Of a stretch of DNA of 64,000 bases, positions 23,001 to 39,312 are shown one piece after another. The translations under genes and the position numbers were made by a program. The notes beneath the pieces were generated by a model, which worked only from the letters and a program-made list of their open reading frames with translations, did not search any database and was not told the origin of the DNA. Each line of letters starts with the position of its first letter. The first letter of the stretch is position 1. This stretch comes from Anarhynchus alexandrinus (lineage: Eukaryota; Chordata; Aves; Charadriiformes; Charadriidae): contig VUYV01000016.1 in assembly GCA_008711295.1 (NCBI GenBank), forward strand, positions 1,453,431 to 1,517,430, written 5' to 3'.

Positions 23001-26000
23001 GGCTGGCCCTGAACACCAGTGGCTCCTGTGCCTTGCTTACATGCAGGAGGGAATATGCTTTTGAGGATTACAGTAAAATACTGCTAAGGGTGCATTTGTG
23101 GCAATTTGGGGTCTCTGTTCAGCACCTGCCTTTTACTGAACTGGGTGTCAGTTAATGCTTCCTGAAGGGGATTTCTCTTCTGTGACCAGGCAGCTGGTGA
23201 TGGCACCTCCTAGCCTGACCCTTGTAGCTTGGGCAGGACACACGCTGCCATCCTGAAATGCTTGAAGGAAGCTGGGGGCTGGTGGGAGTCCACCTGTGTC
23301 CCCTGACTTGTGTTGCTGATGGCAGAAGGATGGGATGGGGCACCCTTTGTGCCTGGCTGTGTTGGTTTTGGCTGGGAGAGTTTGGTCTCAATGCTGAGCA
23401 AATGTCAGAGCAAAGGCTTTGCACAGATTTATCCTTGTTTGGGGAAATATACAAATCTTGGTTACAAAATTAGGAGCACAAATATTTGAGAGAAGGGGAA
23501 AAAGTATTAGTGCGTACACTTGCATCATAACTGTGCCTCTAAATTGAGTTAATTATAGGTACGCTTCCTCAGCCCTCCTGCTACCCACAGATTTTTCTGT
23601 ACTAAATGAAAACAAGCATCCTATTGTCTGAGTTAGGTGGAGTGAAACCTGCCCTAAATAACACTGTGGAGGAAAATTTCAGTTGTGATGAGCTTTGCCA
23701 TATATCTTCATTAAACTCAGTTATCACAATTAAGTTTGCTTTAGATTTTTTTTGTGCCTTTATTGGATATTGTATTCAGTTGATTTACTGAAGTGGAGTT
23801 CCTGAATATGGAGTTCTAATGTTCCTGGTTTTGCCAACCTTCTAAAATAGCTTCAGCAGGTGTCTTGGTTTCTGAGAGCTTTGCAAATACAAGGAACAGC
23901 ACTTTTTTTAATTATTACATGATAAAACACTGGAGATGTTAGTGAGTAAACTAATGATCTGTACAATTATAGTACAGGTTGACAGGCAAATGTTTTGCAA
24001 ACTATTCCTCACCAGTTGCTGTAAAGCTAGTGCTTTCTGCCTTGCTGATCCAGAAACCTGAGCACAGACTCTTTTCATGGAGGAATTAATTACAGTTGCA
24101 AAATTTTCTTGTAAATTTTTTTTTCTTGTAAATACATTATTTCCACCAATCCAGTGCTGATTCAGTTAAATGCTTTTGCATTTAGAGGAAACTTTTTTGT
24201 GTTATGGGTAGACAACAGCCTTTCTCGCAGGTCCCAAACCTGGTCTGATACAAACTGATTGTATAGGCAAAATCTGTGTATAACTGTTGCCATCTCCATG
24301 ATTTCTGGTCTCCAATCTTTGTTGTCTCTGGATCATGGCAAACTGATGGTGTTCAAGTTTTATTTGAATATCTGACTACATTGGAAATGAGGCAAAATGA
24401 ATTTAGCCATCACTAATAAGAATAATGCCAAACCCTCAGGAAGTTTCTTTCCTCCCCTGTTTTTCCATAGTCTTGTTTATAACTTACTATGTTACACAAT
24501 TGTGTTTCATCTGAATGGTTTAACCAATGGCTTTGTAGATACACCTGCAAAACTTTTGTTTTGTGAGCTGAATCACAATGATCGTGGTTACTGAGCACAC
24601 AAGTGTCCCTTTAGATCTGTCCATCTTGTTGGTGCATACAGAAATGTACAGAAATTGGATTTAATGCAGAAAAACACATCTCCATAAAATAGAGTTACTG
24701 TTCTGGCTAGGTAAATGAAGCATTTTAATTGTATTTATAATTTGAGCCCAGCCAGTTGTGTACTAGTAACTGTTTTCCTCACAGCAGTAACCAGCAACAA
24801 CCACAGACATTGAGCTTTATATTTAATCTAATTTTTGGAAAAATTGTTTAGCAATTAATGCTAATAGCTGGCTGATACTTGCATAGCATCCAAGTTCAAC
24901 TGTACATTTGCCTTTCACAGAGAAGACTTGCAAACAAGATCTGGCACCTGAACAGGCCTGTGCTAGACTGAAATTATTCATGTGTAGTTGGATAAGTAAA
25001 CAAATAAGGAATTTGGAGTCTTTTTAGATTATTGATTTTTTTTTTATTTGATATCTGCCTTTTTAACTTGGAGCCACCTAGGATTGTCTTGAAACTAAAA
25101 TTTTAGGCTTAAAAGCACATTTATTTCTAGGATATGTTATTGGTACTTGTAATAAACTAATGGGATTTAATAAACCCAGAACAGCCTCAAAAGGGGGAAA
25201 CTATTCTTTGGTGTGATGGACATAGCTAAGCAAACAGGTTCTATACACTTTGCTATCAGGTTGATACCCCTGCAGAGTTGAGCTGTATGGCACTGATCAC
25301 TCAGTTCTGCTCTTTAGTGAAATATTTCCTTGAATTATCCCTTTGATGTTTCAAAGTCCCAGAAGAGGTTTGTGAGCACTTAAATGGGAACAAATGCCTT
25401 TGCAAGGGTGACATGAGGTGAAAAGGGGAAGTGGCAGTACATGGGCTGTGCCGGCTCCTGAGCTGCAGAGCATAGAAAATGCTCAAAATATCAGATGTTT
25501 AAGTTGAAATTGCCTCAAGGCAGCTTAATCTTATACGGGAGGAATTGGCATAGTGCATAAACCAAGCAGAAACGGGCCTTGGCAGCAGTGGAGAAGCAGC
25601 AGCGTCTCTGGGACAAGTTGTTCTGAACAGTTTATCGCTCGTGTGAGCTCACGCTTGCTGCGATGCTGACCTGGGGAACGTGTCTCCTGGTTTGATCTCA
25701 GCCCGATATTGCCTTCGGCAGAGCAATCCTGTGCTTTATTCAAAACTGAGCTGGCCTTTCAGGGAAATCCTCGATGGCTGCTTTCTGCCTGGGCTTTGCA
25801 GTGGTAGTGAGGGCTGCGGCACCACCTCCAGGGTGGTGGAGGCAGGCAGCAGAAGCAGTGATAGAGCTGGAAGGGTGAAGAGAACAGTTCAGTGAAAATA
25901 ATGCTTTCTCAAATATATGTGATCTCTCTTTTTTTATTTTTCTCCCTAGTTGGGATGGGGCAAGCAGGCTTTGCAGAAGTCTGCGAATCCCTATGTTCAA

Positions 26001-27837
26001 ATCAACTTGGGCAGTTTGGCGCTCAGGACTCATTTCTGCTTTGTGATTGCTTTGTGCTGGGATATTGCAGTGGGGTTATTTGGGGGAGAATTAAAAGCTT
26101 TTTGTGTTGTTGTTCTGGATGGGTTTTGGCACTGAGGAAACCTGTAGCTCTTGCAAAATGTTCAGCATCCCTGAACTTAAACACTATCGTAGCATCAGAC
26201 CTCACTGGATTTTGGCTTGAGGCTTGCATCCGGAAGTATTAAAACGCTTGTGTTAGACAGGAATGTTACCCTCGATATAAATTTCCATATAAAAACCTCT
26301 ACTTGTAGTTTCTCCATATATTCCCCCCAGTTTGTCTCACCCTTATTTCTTTTTATTGCTGTTTCTGCTTGGCAAACACCACCATGGTCCTAGCTGTGTG
26401 TCAGCCTTTAAGGGAGCTTCTGTAGGGCAATGAGGTTTTAAAACCAAAAAGAATAAATTTTTAGGCTTCCTAGAGGCTCTGTGAGGCTTTTTTCCTCCTT
26501 GCCTATGCCTGGTGAAGGAAATGTGTAAGCAGTGGGATAGGGCTCTGAGGGGGAGGTGACATCTGGGGGAACCCCATGGACATCTCCCAGTGCCTGGGTG
26601 GCCACAGCCATGCCTTTTTCCTCTGCAGTGGGGCACCCTGTCCCTGCCTGGTCTCCCCTGCGTTTTCCTGGTCCTGCTGTGGCAGGCAGGATGGCATTTA
26701 CACCTTTAAAACCTCCTCAGCTCTGCACTGGCGAAGGGCTGTGTGGTTGTTGGCTCCAGCCTCGGTGCTTCAGGGCATGATTTCAACCATGTCTATGGAG
26801 ACCAATTTTCAACATCAAAACAAACCAGTGTAAGTGGAATTTATATTACCTTTTAAAAACGCAAGTCAACAGAGCTGAGGACTCTGCTTCGAGGAAGCCT
26901 CTTGGGTTTGTTCAGGGAATTACTACAAATATTTTACATCCTTTTTGAGACTCCAGGCAACCTCAGGAAGTGTCTGCCGAGGACAGCTGTTGAAATACCC
27001 CAGGTTGCATAGCTGATCAGGGGGCTTTTGGGGCCTGTGGTGTGAGAAAGCATACACCCTGCCCCCCCATCACCAAATATCCTACACTCTTGAAAGCACT
27101 GTGTAATTTTCAGAGCCAGGCTGATCTTTCTAAACATCTAGATGGTATTTTCACCCCTGAAGCACAGTGTTTTCATCTTGGGTGATGGTGATCAAGAGCA
27201 ATCAGAGCAAAAGCCTTGATCCTAAGTGTCTGAGTGTGAGTAAATTTGGGTAAGCCCAAATGCAAAGAAATACTCTAACACCCAGAGGTGGAAAATATCC
27301 CTGCAGCAATGTCACAGCAGTGGAAGGATTGAATTCTGATAAGGCTGCGGTGGAGGATGTGTTGGGATGCTGCCCAAAGCTCATTGAAGAGGCAGGTTAA
27401 AGATGGGTGAGAGTGGGCTGGGGGTGTTCCACTGCCTGCAAAATGTGCCTCGAACACTTAATGCGAAGACTGAAGATCTTGGAAAGTAAGTAATAGATGC
27501 TTAAAGCCTGACTCTGGGAATTTTATGCGTGTGTTGTTTTTCTTCCAAGCTGGTTAGAACTTATGCTGTCTCCCACAGTATGGGGAAGAGAAAGACATTC
27601 CAAGCTACTGGACTTAACATTTGAAAATAGCCTGGTTTAGGGATTCTGGTCTAAGTACAAGCATCAAATTATGTCAGGATGAATATGACTTAACTGCTAA
27701 ATTTATGATAGGAGAAGGCTGTACCAACAAGCTGCAAGCTTAGAGATGTGTTTTAATTATCTTGGTACCTTGCAGGCAGGTAGATTTGAATGCGATGTTG
27801 GTACTGGTTGGATCCTCGTTTCTTTACATATCAGCAC

Positions 27838-27860
27838 TGCATGTATGTATCATACATGCA
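27838..27860. repeat. Perfect inverted repeat, 10-bp arms, 3-bp loop
   Basis: TGCATGTATG and CATACATGCA flank a TAT spacer, forming a perfect hairpin or near-palindrome. The alternating purine-pyrimidine composition (TGCATG) could also reflect simple-sequence origin. No terminator or RNA-gene context is present. Confidence 0.9.
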
Positions 27861-28184
27861 TAATCTTTCAGGAGAGTTTTATTTTCATCTTTGCCATGAT
27901 GTGAATGTGGCATCTCTCTAGTTTTTCTTTACATTTGTATGCAAACAGCCTTTGTACAAAGTGTAAGTTGAAGCTTCACAAGAATGTCACTGTGGCCTCT
28001 TAATTTCTGCCAACTCCAGAAACAGGGGGAAAAAATTCTTCAACTGAGCAAGGAAACATATTCCTGAAAAACATTTACTTGTGATGGAACTGGGCAGCTT
28101 TCCACCTGGTATGATGGAAATTGTAATGGCCAACAACGCCTCTACTGTATAGCAGGGGGAGAAAAAGAATGGTTGGATAGGGGG

Positions 28185-28211
28185 CAGCTTCCTGATAAAA
28201 GCAGGAAGCTG
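28185..28211. repeat. Perfect inverted repeat, 10-bp arms, 7-bp loop
   Basis: CAGCTTCCTG and CAGGAAGCTG surround ATAAAAG. Each arm contains the ETS-type core GGAA/TTCC, so as DNA this would be a pair of oppositely oriented ETS-like sites, and as RNA a stable stem. Function unknown. Confidence 0.9.
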
Positions 28212-29264
28212 AACCCTAGCTAGTTTGCTTAGAGATTGAGTGGGCTCTCAAAATGAGATGGTCTGCAAATGTTTCGCTGTGGTTTCACTCTGGTGTTTCC
28301 CAGCACTAGTGGGGAAAATTATGCACGAGTCTGGCTTGCAGTAAGACATAAGCATATGTCAGCTTGATTTGCTCTGTTTGCAGAAAACAGAAGAAGTTGT
28401 GGCCTTTTGTGACATATTAAAAGAAACTACTGCTTGATCGTCCATGAAATTTTAGCACGTTATTGGAGATGTTCACTGTATAATTTAGGTCTTCCCTCTT
28501 TAGCATACCAGAGCAAAGGCAGAAATCTTCTGACCCCATTGAAGTTTCATGTTACTATTTTGATCCTCGTGATTTGGTTTTTAGTACAAAATCACCGGCC
28601 TCGCAGTGAGTGCTCGGCATGTTGCTTCATGCTTTCCACTGCGTTCCTACCTTTGCCAGCTTTTAAAGCTCTCATGAAACAAAACAGCCCTACTAAATAT
28701 TGGGGAGTAGTCTTTAGACTGACCTTGGGTTGCAAAATTGTCTGGAACCTGGTTCATTATGGGAAGAGAAAGCATCAAATGCAAACTTCAGCCTCAGGCT
28801 TTGAATCATTTCAAGGATCAATTCACATCTAATAAGTGTGTTCAGAAATGGTTTTTCTAGAAGTGCCGTTATTTGCAATGATCTGGTTCCTGCTACCTTC
28901 GCCCAGGCAGTGCCTTTAAACTGGGCAGAAGTTAAATTTTACTCCTTGGAAGCTGATTTTTTTTTTTTTTGCAAGCGTTTGCTGCCCGCAGAGTGTGCTT
29001 TAATGCCTTTGTCACCACTGCTGAGCTGGGTGCGATGGCTGGTCACCAAACCAGGTACTGGCAGTTCACCATGGACTAACTACAGCAACCACACAAAAAA
29101 CCTTACTAATGCAAATGATGGACGTAGCATCAAAATGCTTTGTGCAGGCTACCTCCCTCTTTCTTTTTGGTGTGCTTTCTGGAGCTGTGGTTTCCTTTGA
29201 ATGGTCTGTCATAACCTTGATACTATCCTTCTGAGAGGTGGTGGTCAGTTCAGAGGCCTTCACT

Positions 29265-29530
29265 GTTCAGATAAAGCTGGGATAACTTTTCCCCCATGTG
29301 CATCACTTTACATTTATCCCCCTTTTTTTCTCAATATTCAGAGCACTGTAAAGGCCCCATTTTCCAGAGGATGCTAATCTTTACCCAAACAACTGGGTAT
29401 CATTAGCAAAATTTGCTGTTCCCCCTCTTATCCACTTCTTATTTTGAGGCAGGTCCTTTGATATGTTACATGTAAGAACAGCTCTGGCACAGTGGTATTG
29501 CCAAATTCCTCCTCCAGGAACATGATAGAA
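29265..29530 (-). mobile_element. Ancient CR1/L3-like LINE remnant
   Basis: On the minus strand the sequence keeps reverse-transcriptase C-terminal landmarks of ancient amniote CR1/L3 elements. They include AAATTTTGCTAATGATACC near 29,405-29,425 (an F-A-N-D-T version of the catalytic FADDT motif) followed by a CAGTTGTTTGG stretch, and the characteristic ATAAATGTAAAGTGATGCAC with GGGG after it near 29,290-29,320. It is highly diverged, short and non-coding. The right half (29,440-29,530) is assigned only by continuity. Confidence 0.7.
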
Positions 29531-32500
29531 GTTTCACTTCATTTTTCTGCTATGGCATTATCTTTTTTTGCCCCTTCCCCTGTGTGGGTCATGCCTTGGC
29601 TCTGTCAGCCTCCAGGGAGGTTGCTTCTGCTGTGATTGGAAGAGGCTTGATTTGCTAGTCCAGGCGTTTGTAAGTTGCTCCTTTGGCCTGCCTTGTTTGT
29701 TTTTACGTGTGACCTTCCAGATCTCAGGAATGTTTCTATTTTCCTCATTCGTATACAACCTCGGCTTCTCAGAGGATGACTTATTGATTTTAATAATGCC
29801 TTTTACCCTGCTGTTTTGGTATGTTGGCTTCCCCTCTGCAGCCCTTACTCTGAGCTTCCAAAATCTGTTTGTTTTCCTAGTTTCCATGCCGCCTGCAAGA
29901 ATTTCACTCTTTTGACTTCCCACTTGGGTGTTTGTTGTATATATGCTGTATAGGAAACATTCCTATATATTGCACATAGATACTCCAAAAACAGTCAAAG
30001 TGCAAGAAGAAAATGTGACCCTCAAGAGGAGGTGGTCACAGGCTCAGATGTTTCTGGAGTGGCATCGGCGGGATTTAGACCTTGAGGTGTCTGTGTAACT
30101 TTCATGATTGTGGTTTCAGAGTTTAACAGCATAAATATGTTACTTTTGTCAACCCAGCTGGCAGGCTGCTAAATTTGAAAGCCTGTCTGTATGCTTGTTC
30201 GTGTGTACGGATGGGGATGGTGCATGCCTTTGGATAGGGAGTTTTTGTAGACCAGAACTGCAGAAGCTTTAAGGGGTAGCTTCTTAGGGGGAGGAAGAAT
30301 GTTTTATTAAAGCTATGCAATGAAGTGCACCAGAGTGTGTTTGCAGGGCAGGAGCTGCTGAAGTGCTTAGCTGAGAGCTGCACCTCTCGCTTTCATAGGT
30401 CTGATCTGAGGCATGTTAGTGGGAGTGTTTCCCCTGTTTGAATATATACATGCTGTGTGGTTATGTAGAAATTACAGAAATATTATATCAAAATTAAATG
30501 TTCATTATCCAGACATATTTCTAGGAGGGAGCAGATATGTGGAGTGCTGCTGTCCCTTCTGGGACTATTGGGATTCTGGATCAGAAAGTGAAATAATTTC
30601 TTTCTCAAGTGAGAGCAGAAACAGCATGTGACTGACACAGTGTGACCATGTTTACCAACAAAACCTGGAGTTTACCTGAGTCCAGTGTTTTGATCTGCAG
30701 GAAGCATTGCTGTGTGTCTTGGCCACACAGCCCCTAATCTGGTATCATGGTGTTTTCTGAGATACCAGAAAATAAATCAGGGGAAGCCTTTAATACTGCT
30801 TTGTTGTATTGTTGTGACACAATGTTTGCAGCTTTCTGCTGAGCAAATATACACAATAAACGGGAGGATTTAAAAAGAGTTAACTTTGAGATTGCTTACT
30901 TAAAAAAAAAAATTACTTGTTAATGTACATAATCTATCTCAGTATAAAATTGGACTGTATTTTTTCCCATGCAAAAATGACAAAAGCTGTTGTACTGTCC
31001 TTCAAATTTGCTTTGGCAACTATAAACCAACTTCATTTTATTAAACAGCTCTCTTTCCTCCTAATATATACAGAAATGTTTGCAGTATAAACATCTTAAC
31101 TAGACATCTGCTTTTTCCCCAGATATAAAACACAGTTAACTTTTTGCCCTGTTTCTGTTCGCTGAGGCTGATAACTTTTTCTGCTGGCCAGATGAAATAA
31201 AATTGGTTTTTGTACCAGATGCAGCACAGTTCAGTTTTGCATTATGCAGGTGTTCCCCCAGCTGGGAAGTGTGGAAACGTGCCATTTTGCTGAGATGATG
31301 GTGAGGTTTAGAAATGTGAGGGCGTTAAAAATAATTCTCCGTGTTAACAGTGGGCTTTGTCCCTGGTGGGCTCCATATGCCGAACAGCTGACTGGGGCAG
31401 CAGCTGTTCTATATTTTAATAGGAGAGTTATAAAGTTAGAAACATGGATGATCATTCAAAACATAAGCAACTCTTTGCAGTCATGGAAACAGGATTCAAC
31501 AATAAACTTGCATTTGTGAGCCTTCCAAACAAAATAATCCCACTGCACTGTGTTCAGGTGGTCTTGGGGAAGTGAATGAACTTGCGTTTCTATTTCTTCA
31601 GTTCTGTTTACTCAAGGTCCTTTTTTTTTTTTTTACTTTTTTCCCCTCCCTGTTTTCTATTTCTGAGAAGATATTAAACTTTGCATGTTTTCCTGATTTA
31701 GATTATTCTCCAACAGTGACAGAGATTTATAAGAGAATCTTTCCTGGAGTGTGTTATTGATAATGGTCATGCTGGTAGGACATAGTGAAGGCTGAGCAAA
31801 CACTTTGCTCTCATGTAATTTTTTTGGAATTTCAGCATCACTTTTAAACCAAGTAGGTAGTCAAATGCTTGTTTGCGGCAGCTCCATATCCTTTGCAAGG
31901 ACTATACGAGAAGCTGCTTTCCTGGAGGATCGGATGAACCTCTGGGTTTCCCTCCTAGCAACACGCAGGTTTTCTAGCACAATGTAGTGTACAAAAGCTT
32001 TCCTTGTTCAGGCTCTGAACCATCTTCTCATTTTGATTATGGGCTTCTTTCAGACTCTCACGCTCGATCATGTACCGCACCCCTATCCAAAACAATACCA
32101 ACCACCCCCTTCCAATTTCTGCACAGCCCTGCTGTAGTCCCTGGCTTGCTCTGCTTGCCTGCTTGTGTTTTGGTTTGGAGGGGCTGCTGTTATTTCAGCT
32201 CCCCGCTTCCATAAAAGTGCTGTGATTAATGTTGTGTATGGAGAGTGGTGCCCACACCCAGCGACTGCGTTCAGGTCTCAACCAACCCGTAGCAATATAA
32301 TGGCAAGCAGCTGGATCTACTACTCCTGAGCTGTGTGATAACCTCTGACTTGGCTAGTTTGGGCTGTAAGTGGTCTTATATAGACCTGAATATTGCAAAC
32401 AGACGGGGAGGGCAGGGTGGTTGGCAGGACAGTTTGTGCAAAAATAAAATGGGTTAAGCCAAGTCTATGAGCATGATGAGATGTGGAGGAACAAGAGGGC

Positions 32501-34069
32501 TGAGTATGGCTTGGGCACATGTACGAGCTACAACTGCCTCTGCTGTTCATGCCATTTGATAAGTATATAAATATTATTTGTGTCCATATATAATGATCAA
32601 TTTTGGGTCGTTGTCACATAAGCAGAGATTTAAAAGGAAGATTTAAGTGTTGGTGATGAAACTGATGTATGTATTGGCAGAGCGTGAAGGTAGAGTAAAT
32701 CCTTGGGGCAGAGTCTGGCAGCTTGGGGATGCTGGGGATGATTTGTGGCTGTTTAATTCACTGTGGGAACCAGCCTGGTGCCCTGCAAGTCCCAGGACTG
32801 AAGGAGGCAAAGCCACTTCAGCCTCCTCTGGGCACCTATCAAGAGAAAACAGTCCATTTAAAACCTACAAACAATAACAAAATCGATTGTTTCTTCGAAT
32901 GGGCAATGCTGAATTACACAATTTGGGAAGTTAAAAGTGGGTGTAAAAGAACAGTACTGATGCTGGGGGCAGAGGAGGATGCTTGGGGGCCAGCACAGCT
33001 CGTTTGTGAGGACAGACTACATAGAGAAAATGCTAGTTGACAAACTAAGTATGGAGGTGAGCACGTGCTGCTTGCCACACAAATTGCAGGGAGGATGAGG
33101 TTGGAGCCATTTTGCTCAGTACATGTGTGGGATGAAGAGCTGCCTTTCAAACCAAGCTGATTTGTAGTGATGATGAATGGGGAGGAATCCCTCTGGGGAG
33201 AGGAAGGAGCTTCCTACAAGCCAAACTCTCTATATCAGTTTTCACTGTGGAAAACACCAATTAAATCCATCTACAAAGTGACTGGGTTTGTATTGGTGAG
33301 CTCCTCTCTGCGGAGAGGGATGAAGGCTACCTGGGGTCTCACCCCACAGCCCTGGGGCCCCAGGCAAAGAAAACGTGGCCCAGCGCCAGCACTATTTTGG
33401 CCTATGCCACAACCATGTGCTCTGACCCTTTTGGCAAATGAAGTATTTGTTTAAAGCCACAAATGACTGCTTGAAGAAATGATCATTGGATAATGGGTCT
33501 TGCTCTGCAACTTGTCTGAGCATGGGGGATGTGTCACCCTAAACCAGAGTGGTTGTGGCCAATTCTAAGTTATATTCCGGAGTGAATTTTTGCTGTCTTG
33601 CCATGCAGGACCTCTGGATGCCAAGTTCTCCAGCCACGCTTGTTGCTTCTCTTTGAGCACATACCCTGAAAGCAATCACTGAGGGTGACTGACATACTCA
33701 ATACGAATTTGTTGGTCTGCACCACAAGAGGTTTTTGTATATAATGTATACACCATTCACATATTTTCTATAGAAAATGAATTTTAAGTAGAGAAGAGGC
33801 TCCTTCCTGTAAATTAGCAACTAACTAGCAATGTGTGTATGTTGGTATATTTTTTTCTTTTTTTGTCAGTAAAACTAAAACTCAGTAGGGAATATGTTTG
33901 TCCTTCTACAAAGGAATTGTGTTTTTAGTCTTCCATGAAGTAATACTGTATGGACTAAGATCTGGGTCATTCTGACTCTGCAGAACTTGATGGGGATTTT
34001 GCTGACTCCCACAATAGCTGACAATTCCACCATCTAATGCGGCTAATAAACTACCTCAAGAAAGACTAA
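29531..34069. other. Intergenic DNA downstream of EFEMP1
   Basis: No supported gene. A T-run at 31,621-31,634 leads a pyrimidine-rich tract. Open frames at 29,558-29,923 (both strands), 32,647-33,040 and 33,167-33,454 have no recognisable product. This stretch lies past the inferred EFEMP1 poly(A) site. Confidence 0.6.
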
Positions 34070-34089
34070 ATACTATATGGTAAGAGATC

Positions 34090-34095
34090 TTTATT
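34090..34095 (-). terminator. EFEMP1: Distal poly(A) signal of EFEMP1
   Basis: AATAAA on the minus strand (TTTATT on plus), preceded by A/T-rich sequence and followed downstream by a T-rich stretch. It is the last good hexamer of the inferred 3' UTR. Confidence 0.65.
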
Positions 34096-34628
34096 AAAAA
34101 TTTTGTACATCAAAGGATTAACTACTACATTTTAAACAAGAAATAAGATTTTACATATTACAAAAGATGTTATTAGTTCTTGAATTAGAAATAAATTTTA
34201 TGAACACTGTACATGATACATCTAAGTTGTAAGAGCAGGAATAGGACTGAGTGCCTGAAAAAGATATAACTTAATAAGCAAATGCACTCAATTCTTAGTA
34301 TACAACATAATATTTCTGGAAAAGTAGCATGTTAACTTCTGTCTGAAAACGCTGTATCCCTCTAACCAGTAACTACCAACAGTGTTCCCAGGAGAAAACA
34401 CGGACACATTTGCCCTGCATGGTGATTTTTCCACTTGGAGTTTCTTTTGTTGTTGGAGATATTTTCTTTCTATGGTCTATTTTACTTGGAGAGAGCAGAA
34501 TGTTATTCCATGGTATGGTTAACACAATCTGCATATAAAAATCCAATGCAAAACATTTCTCACAATGTAAATTTACCTCCAACCCAGATTAGAAAAACCA
34601 ACTGATAGCACATAAATGTCTACAGATT

Positions 34629-34634
34629 TTTATT
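34629..34634 (-). terminator. EFEMP1: Possible proximal poly(A) signal of EFEMP1
   Basis: A second AATAAA on the minus strand, about 500 nt after the stop codon. Its use would give a shorter 3' UTR. Only the hexamer supports it. Confidence 0.4.
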
Positions 34635-35134
34635 GACTGTTATCTTGTTACAAAGTAGTTAAAAAGAAATATATTTTAGCTTACCAGATAACCAGTACTG
34701 TGTATCATTCACACTATATAATTTTTTTCTTTTTGAGATTGTCAGTGTAGCTGCATTAGAATTTAAAATAAAAACAACACAGAAGATCACCTTTTAATTG
34801 CATGACCTATTTGGCTAGGAAGGGTGTGTGAAGTTTTACAGGATAGCATGAACATACAGTTCTCATACAAAAGTGTAGTATGTATCTATCCAAGAAAAGT
34901 AATAAAAAAGATTTAAATCTTTATACAGAAAGTGACAATGCCCATTTTATACTATGGAACACATCTACTAATTTTGAATTACAGGTGTAATGTGTAGATT
35001 AAATATATCAACTTACTAAACAAATCTTAAAAAAAAAAAAAGAGAGCAAAATCTATAAATAAAATAGTAAGTGCTTTCTTTAAGATAATATTCTTTGGCT
35101 GCTTTAAGTGCCAGTGAAGGGTTACTGAAAACCA

Positions 35135-35293
35135 CTAAAATGCGTAAGGTCCCACTATTATTGTTAATCTTAACACCGAGCTTGTACGATAATTCAAACT
35201 GTTGACTGTTAGCATCTCCAGATCCACAATGTGTTCTCTTGGTCCTGATAGTGATTTCACCAGTACAAGCATTGCACTTACAGCGCTTGTTTG
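35135..35293 (-). CDS. EFEMP1: EFEMP1 exon 12 (end of fibulin C-terminal domain, stop)
   Basis: The 159-nt coding part follows acceptor CTTTCAG and encodes [40 protein letters not shown] and [12 protein letters not shown], ending at TAG (35,137-35,135). It matches the mammalian C-terminus, with NSLNY replacing SSIGTF and YAF replacing FSF at the tip. This is the last part of the fibulin-type C-terminal domain that mediates interactions with elastic-fibre and matrix partners. An overlapping frame on the same strand is out of phase and not real. Confidence 0.97.
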   Translation of the reverse strand, partial: QTSAVSAMLVLVKSLSGPREHIVDLEMLTVNSLNYRTSSVLRLTIIVGPYAF

Positions 35294-39192
<3,899 letters not shown>

Positions 39193-39312
39193 CTTGACAC
39201 GTTCTGCCTCCTACTACCTGGTATCCTTCAGGGCAGACACATGAGAATTTTCCTGGTTCATTGACACACTGATATTGACATATATAACTTGAGGTTCTGC
39301 ATTCATCAGTGT
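39193..39312 (-). CDS. EFEMP1: EFEMP1 exon 9 (cbEGF module)
   Basis: A 120-nt symmetric exon with acceptor CTGTAG and donor GTAAGT. It encodes one calcium-binding EGF module: [20 protein letters not shown], then [19 protein letters not shown]. All six cysteines are present. The entry motif is D-T-D-E-C here, with threonine where mammalian fibulin-3 and the cbEGF consensus have Ile or Val. The Asp, Asp and Glu calcium ligands are kept. The frame running past GT is intron. Confidence 0.96.

Larger units (their letters stand above)
20001..29264. other. Intergenic DNA between PNPT1 and EFEMP1, middle part
   Basis: No supported gene. Frames of about 100-130 codons (22,232-22,549; 25,892-26,242; 28,434-28,832; 28,838-29,200) show no domain, no signal of conservation, and no splice architecture I can defend. 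The sequence is somewhat more GC-rich around 22.6-23.4 and 26.4-27.1 kb. Two short perfect inverted repeats (27,838-27,860 and 28,185-28,211) are listed separately. Confidence 0.6.
34070..35134 (-). other. EFEMP1: EFEMP1 3' UTR
   Basis: About 1.06 kb of AT-rich sequence between the stop codon and the distal poly(A) signal, free of long frames in the coding orientation. The length is close to that of mammalian EFEMP1 3' UTRs. The exact cleavage site is inferred at 15-25 nt past the AATAAA at 34,095-34,090. Confidence 0.75.

Noticed and set aside
25892..26242. 116-codon plus-strand frame with hydrophobic and Cys-rich stretches
   Set aside because: Hydrophobicity reflects T-rich codons. No family resemblance, and overlapping frames of similar size exist on the other strand.
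28434..29200. Adjacent 132- and 120-codon plus-strand frames
   Set aside because: They start with non-ATG or poorly placed codons, are separated by stops, and show no domain. The second contains a T-run.
29558..29923. Opposed frames of 115 and 121 codons on both strands
   Set aside because: A mirror pair caused by low stop density. The basic-rich minus-strand product has no recognisable domain.
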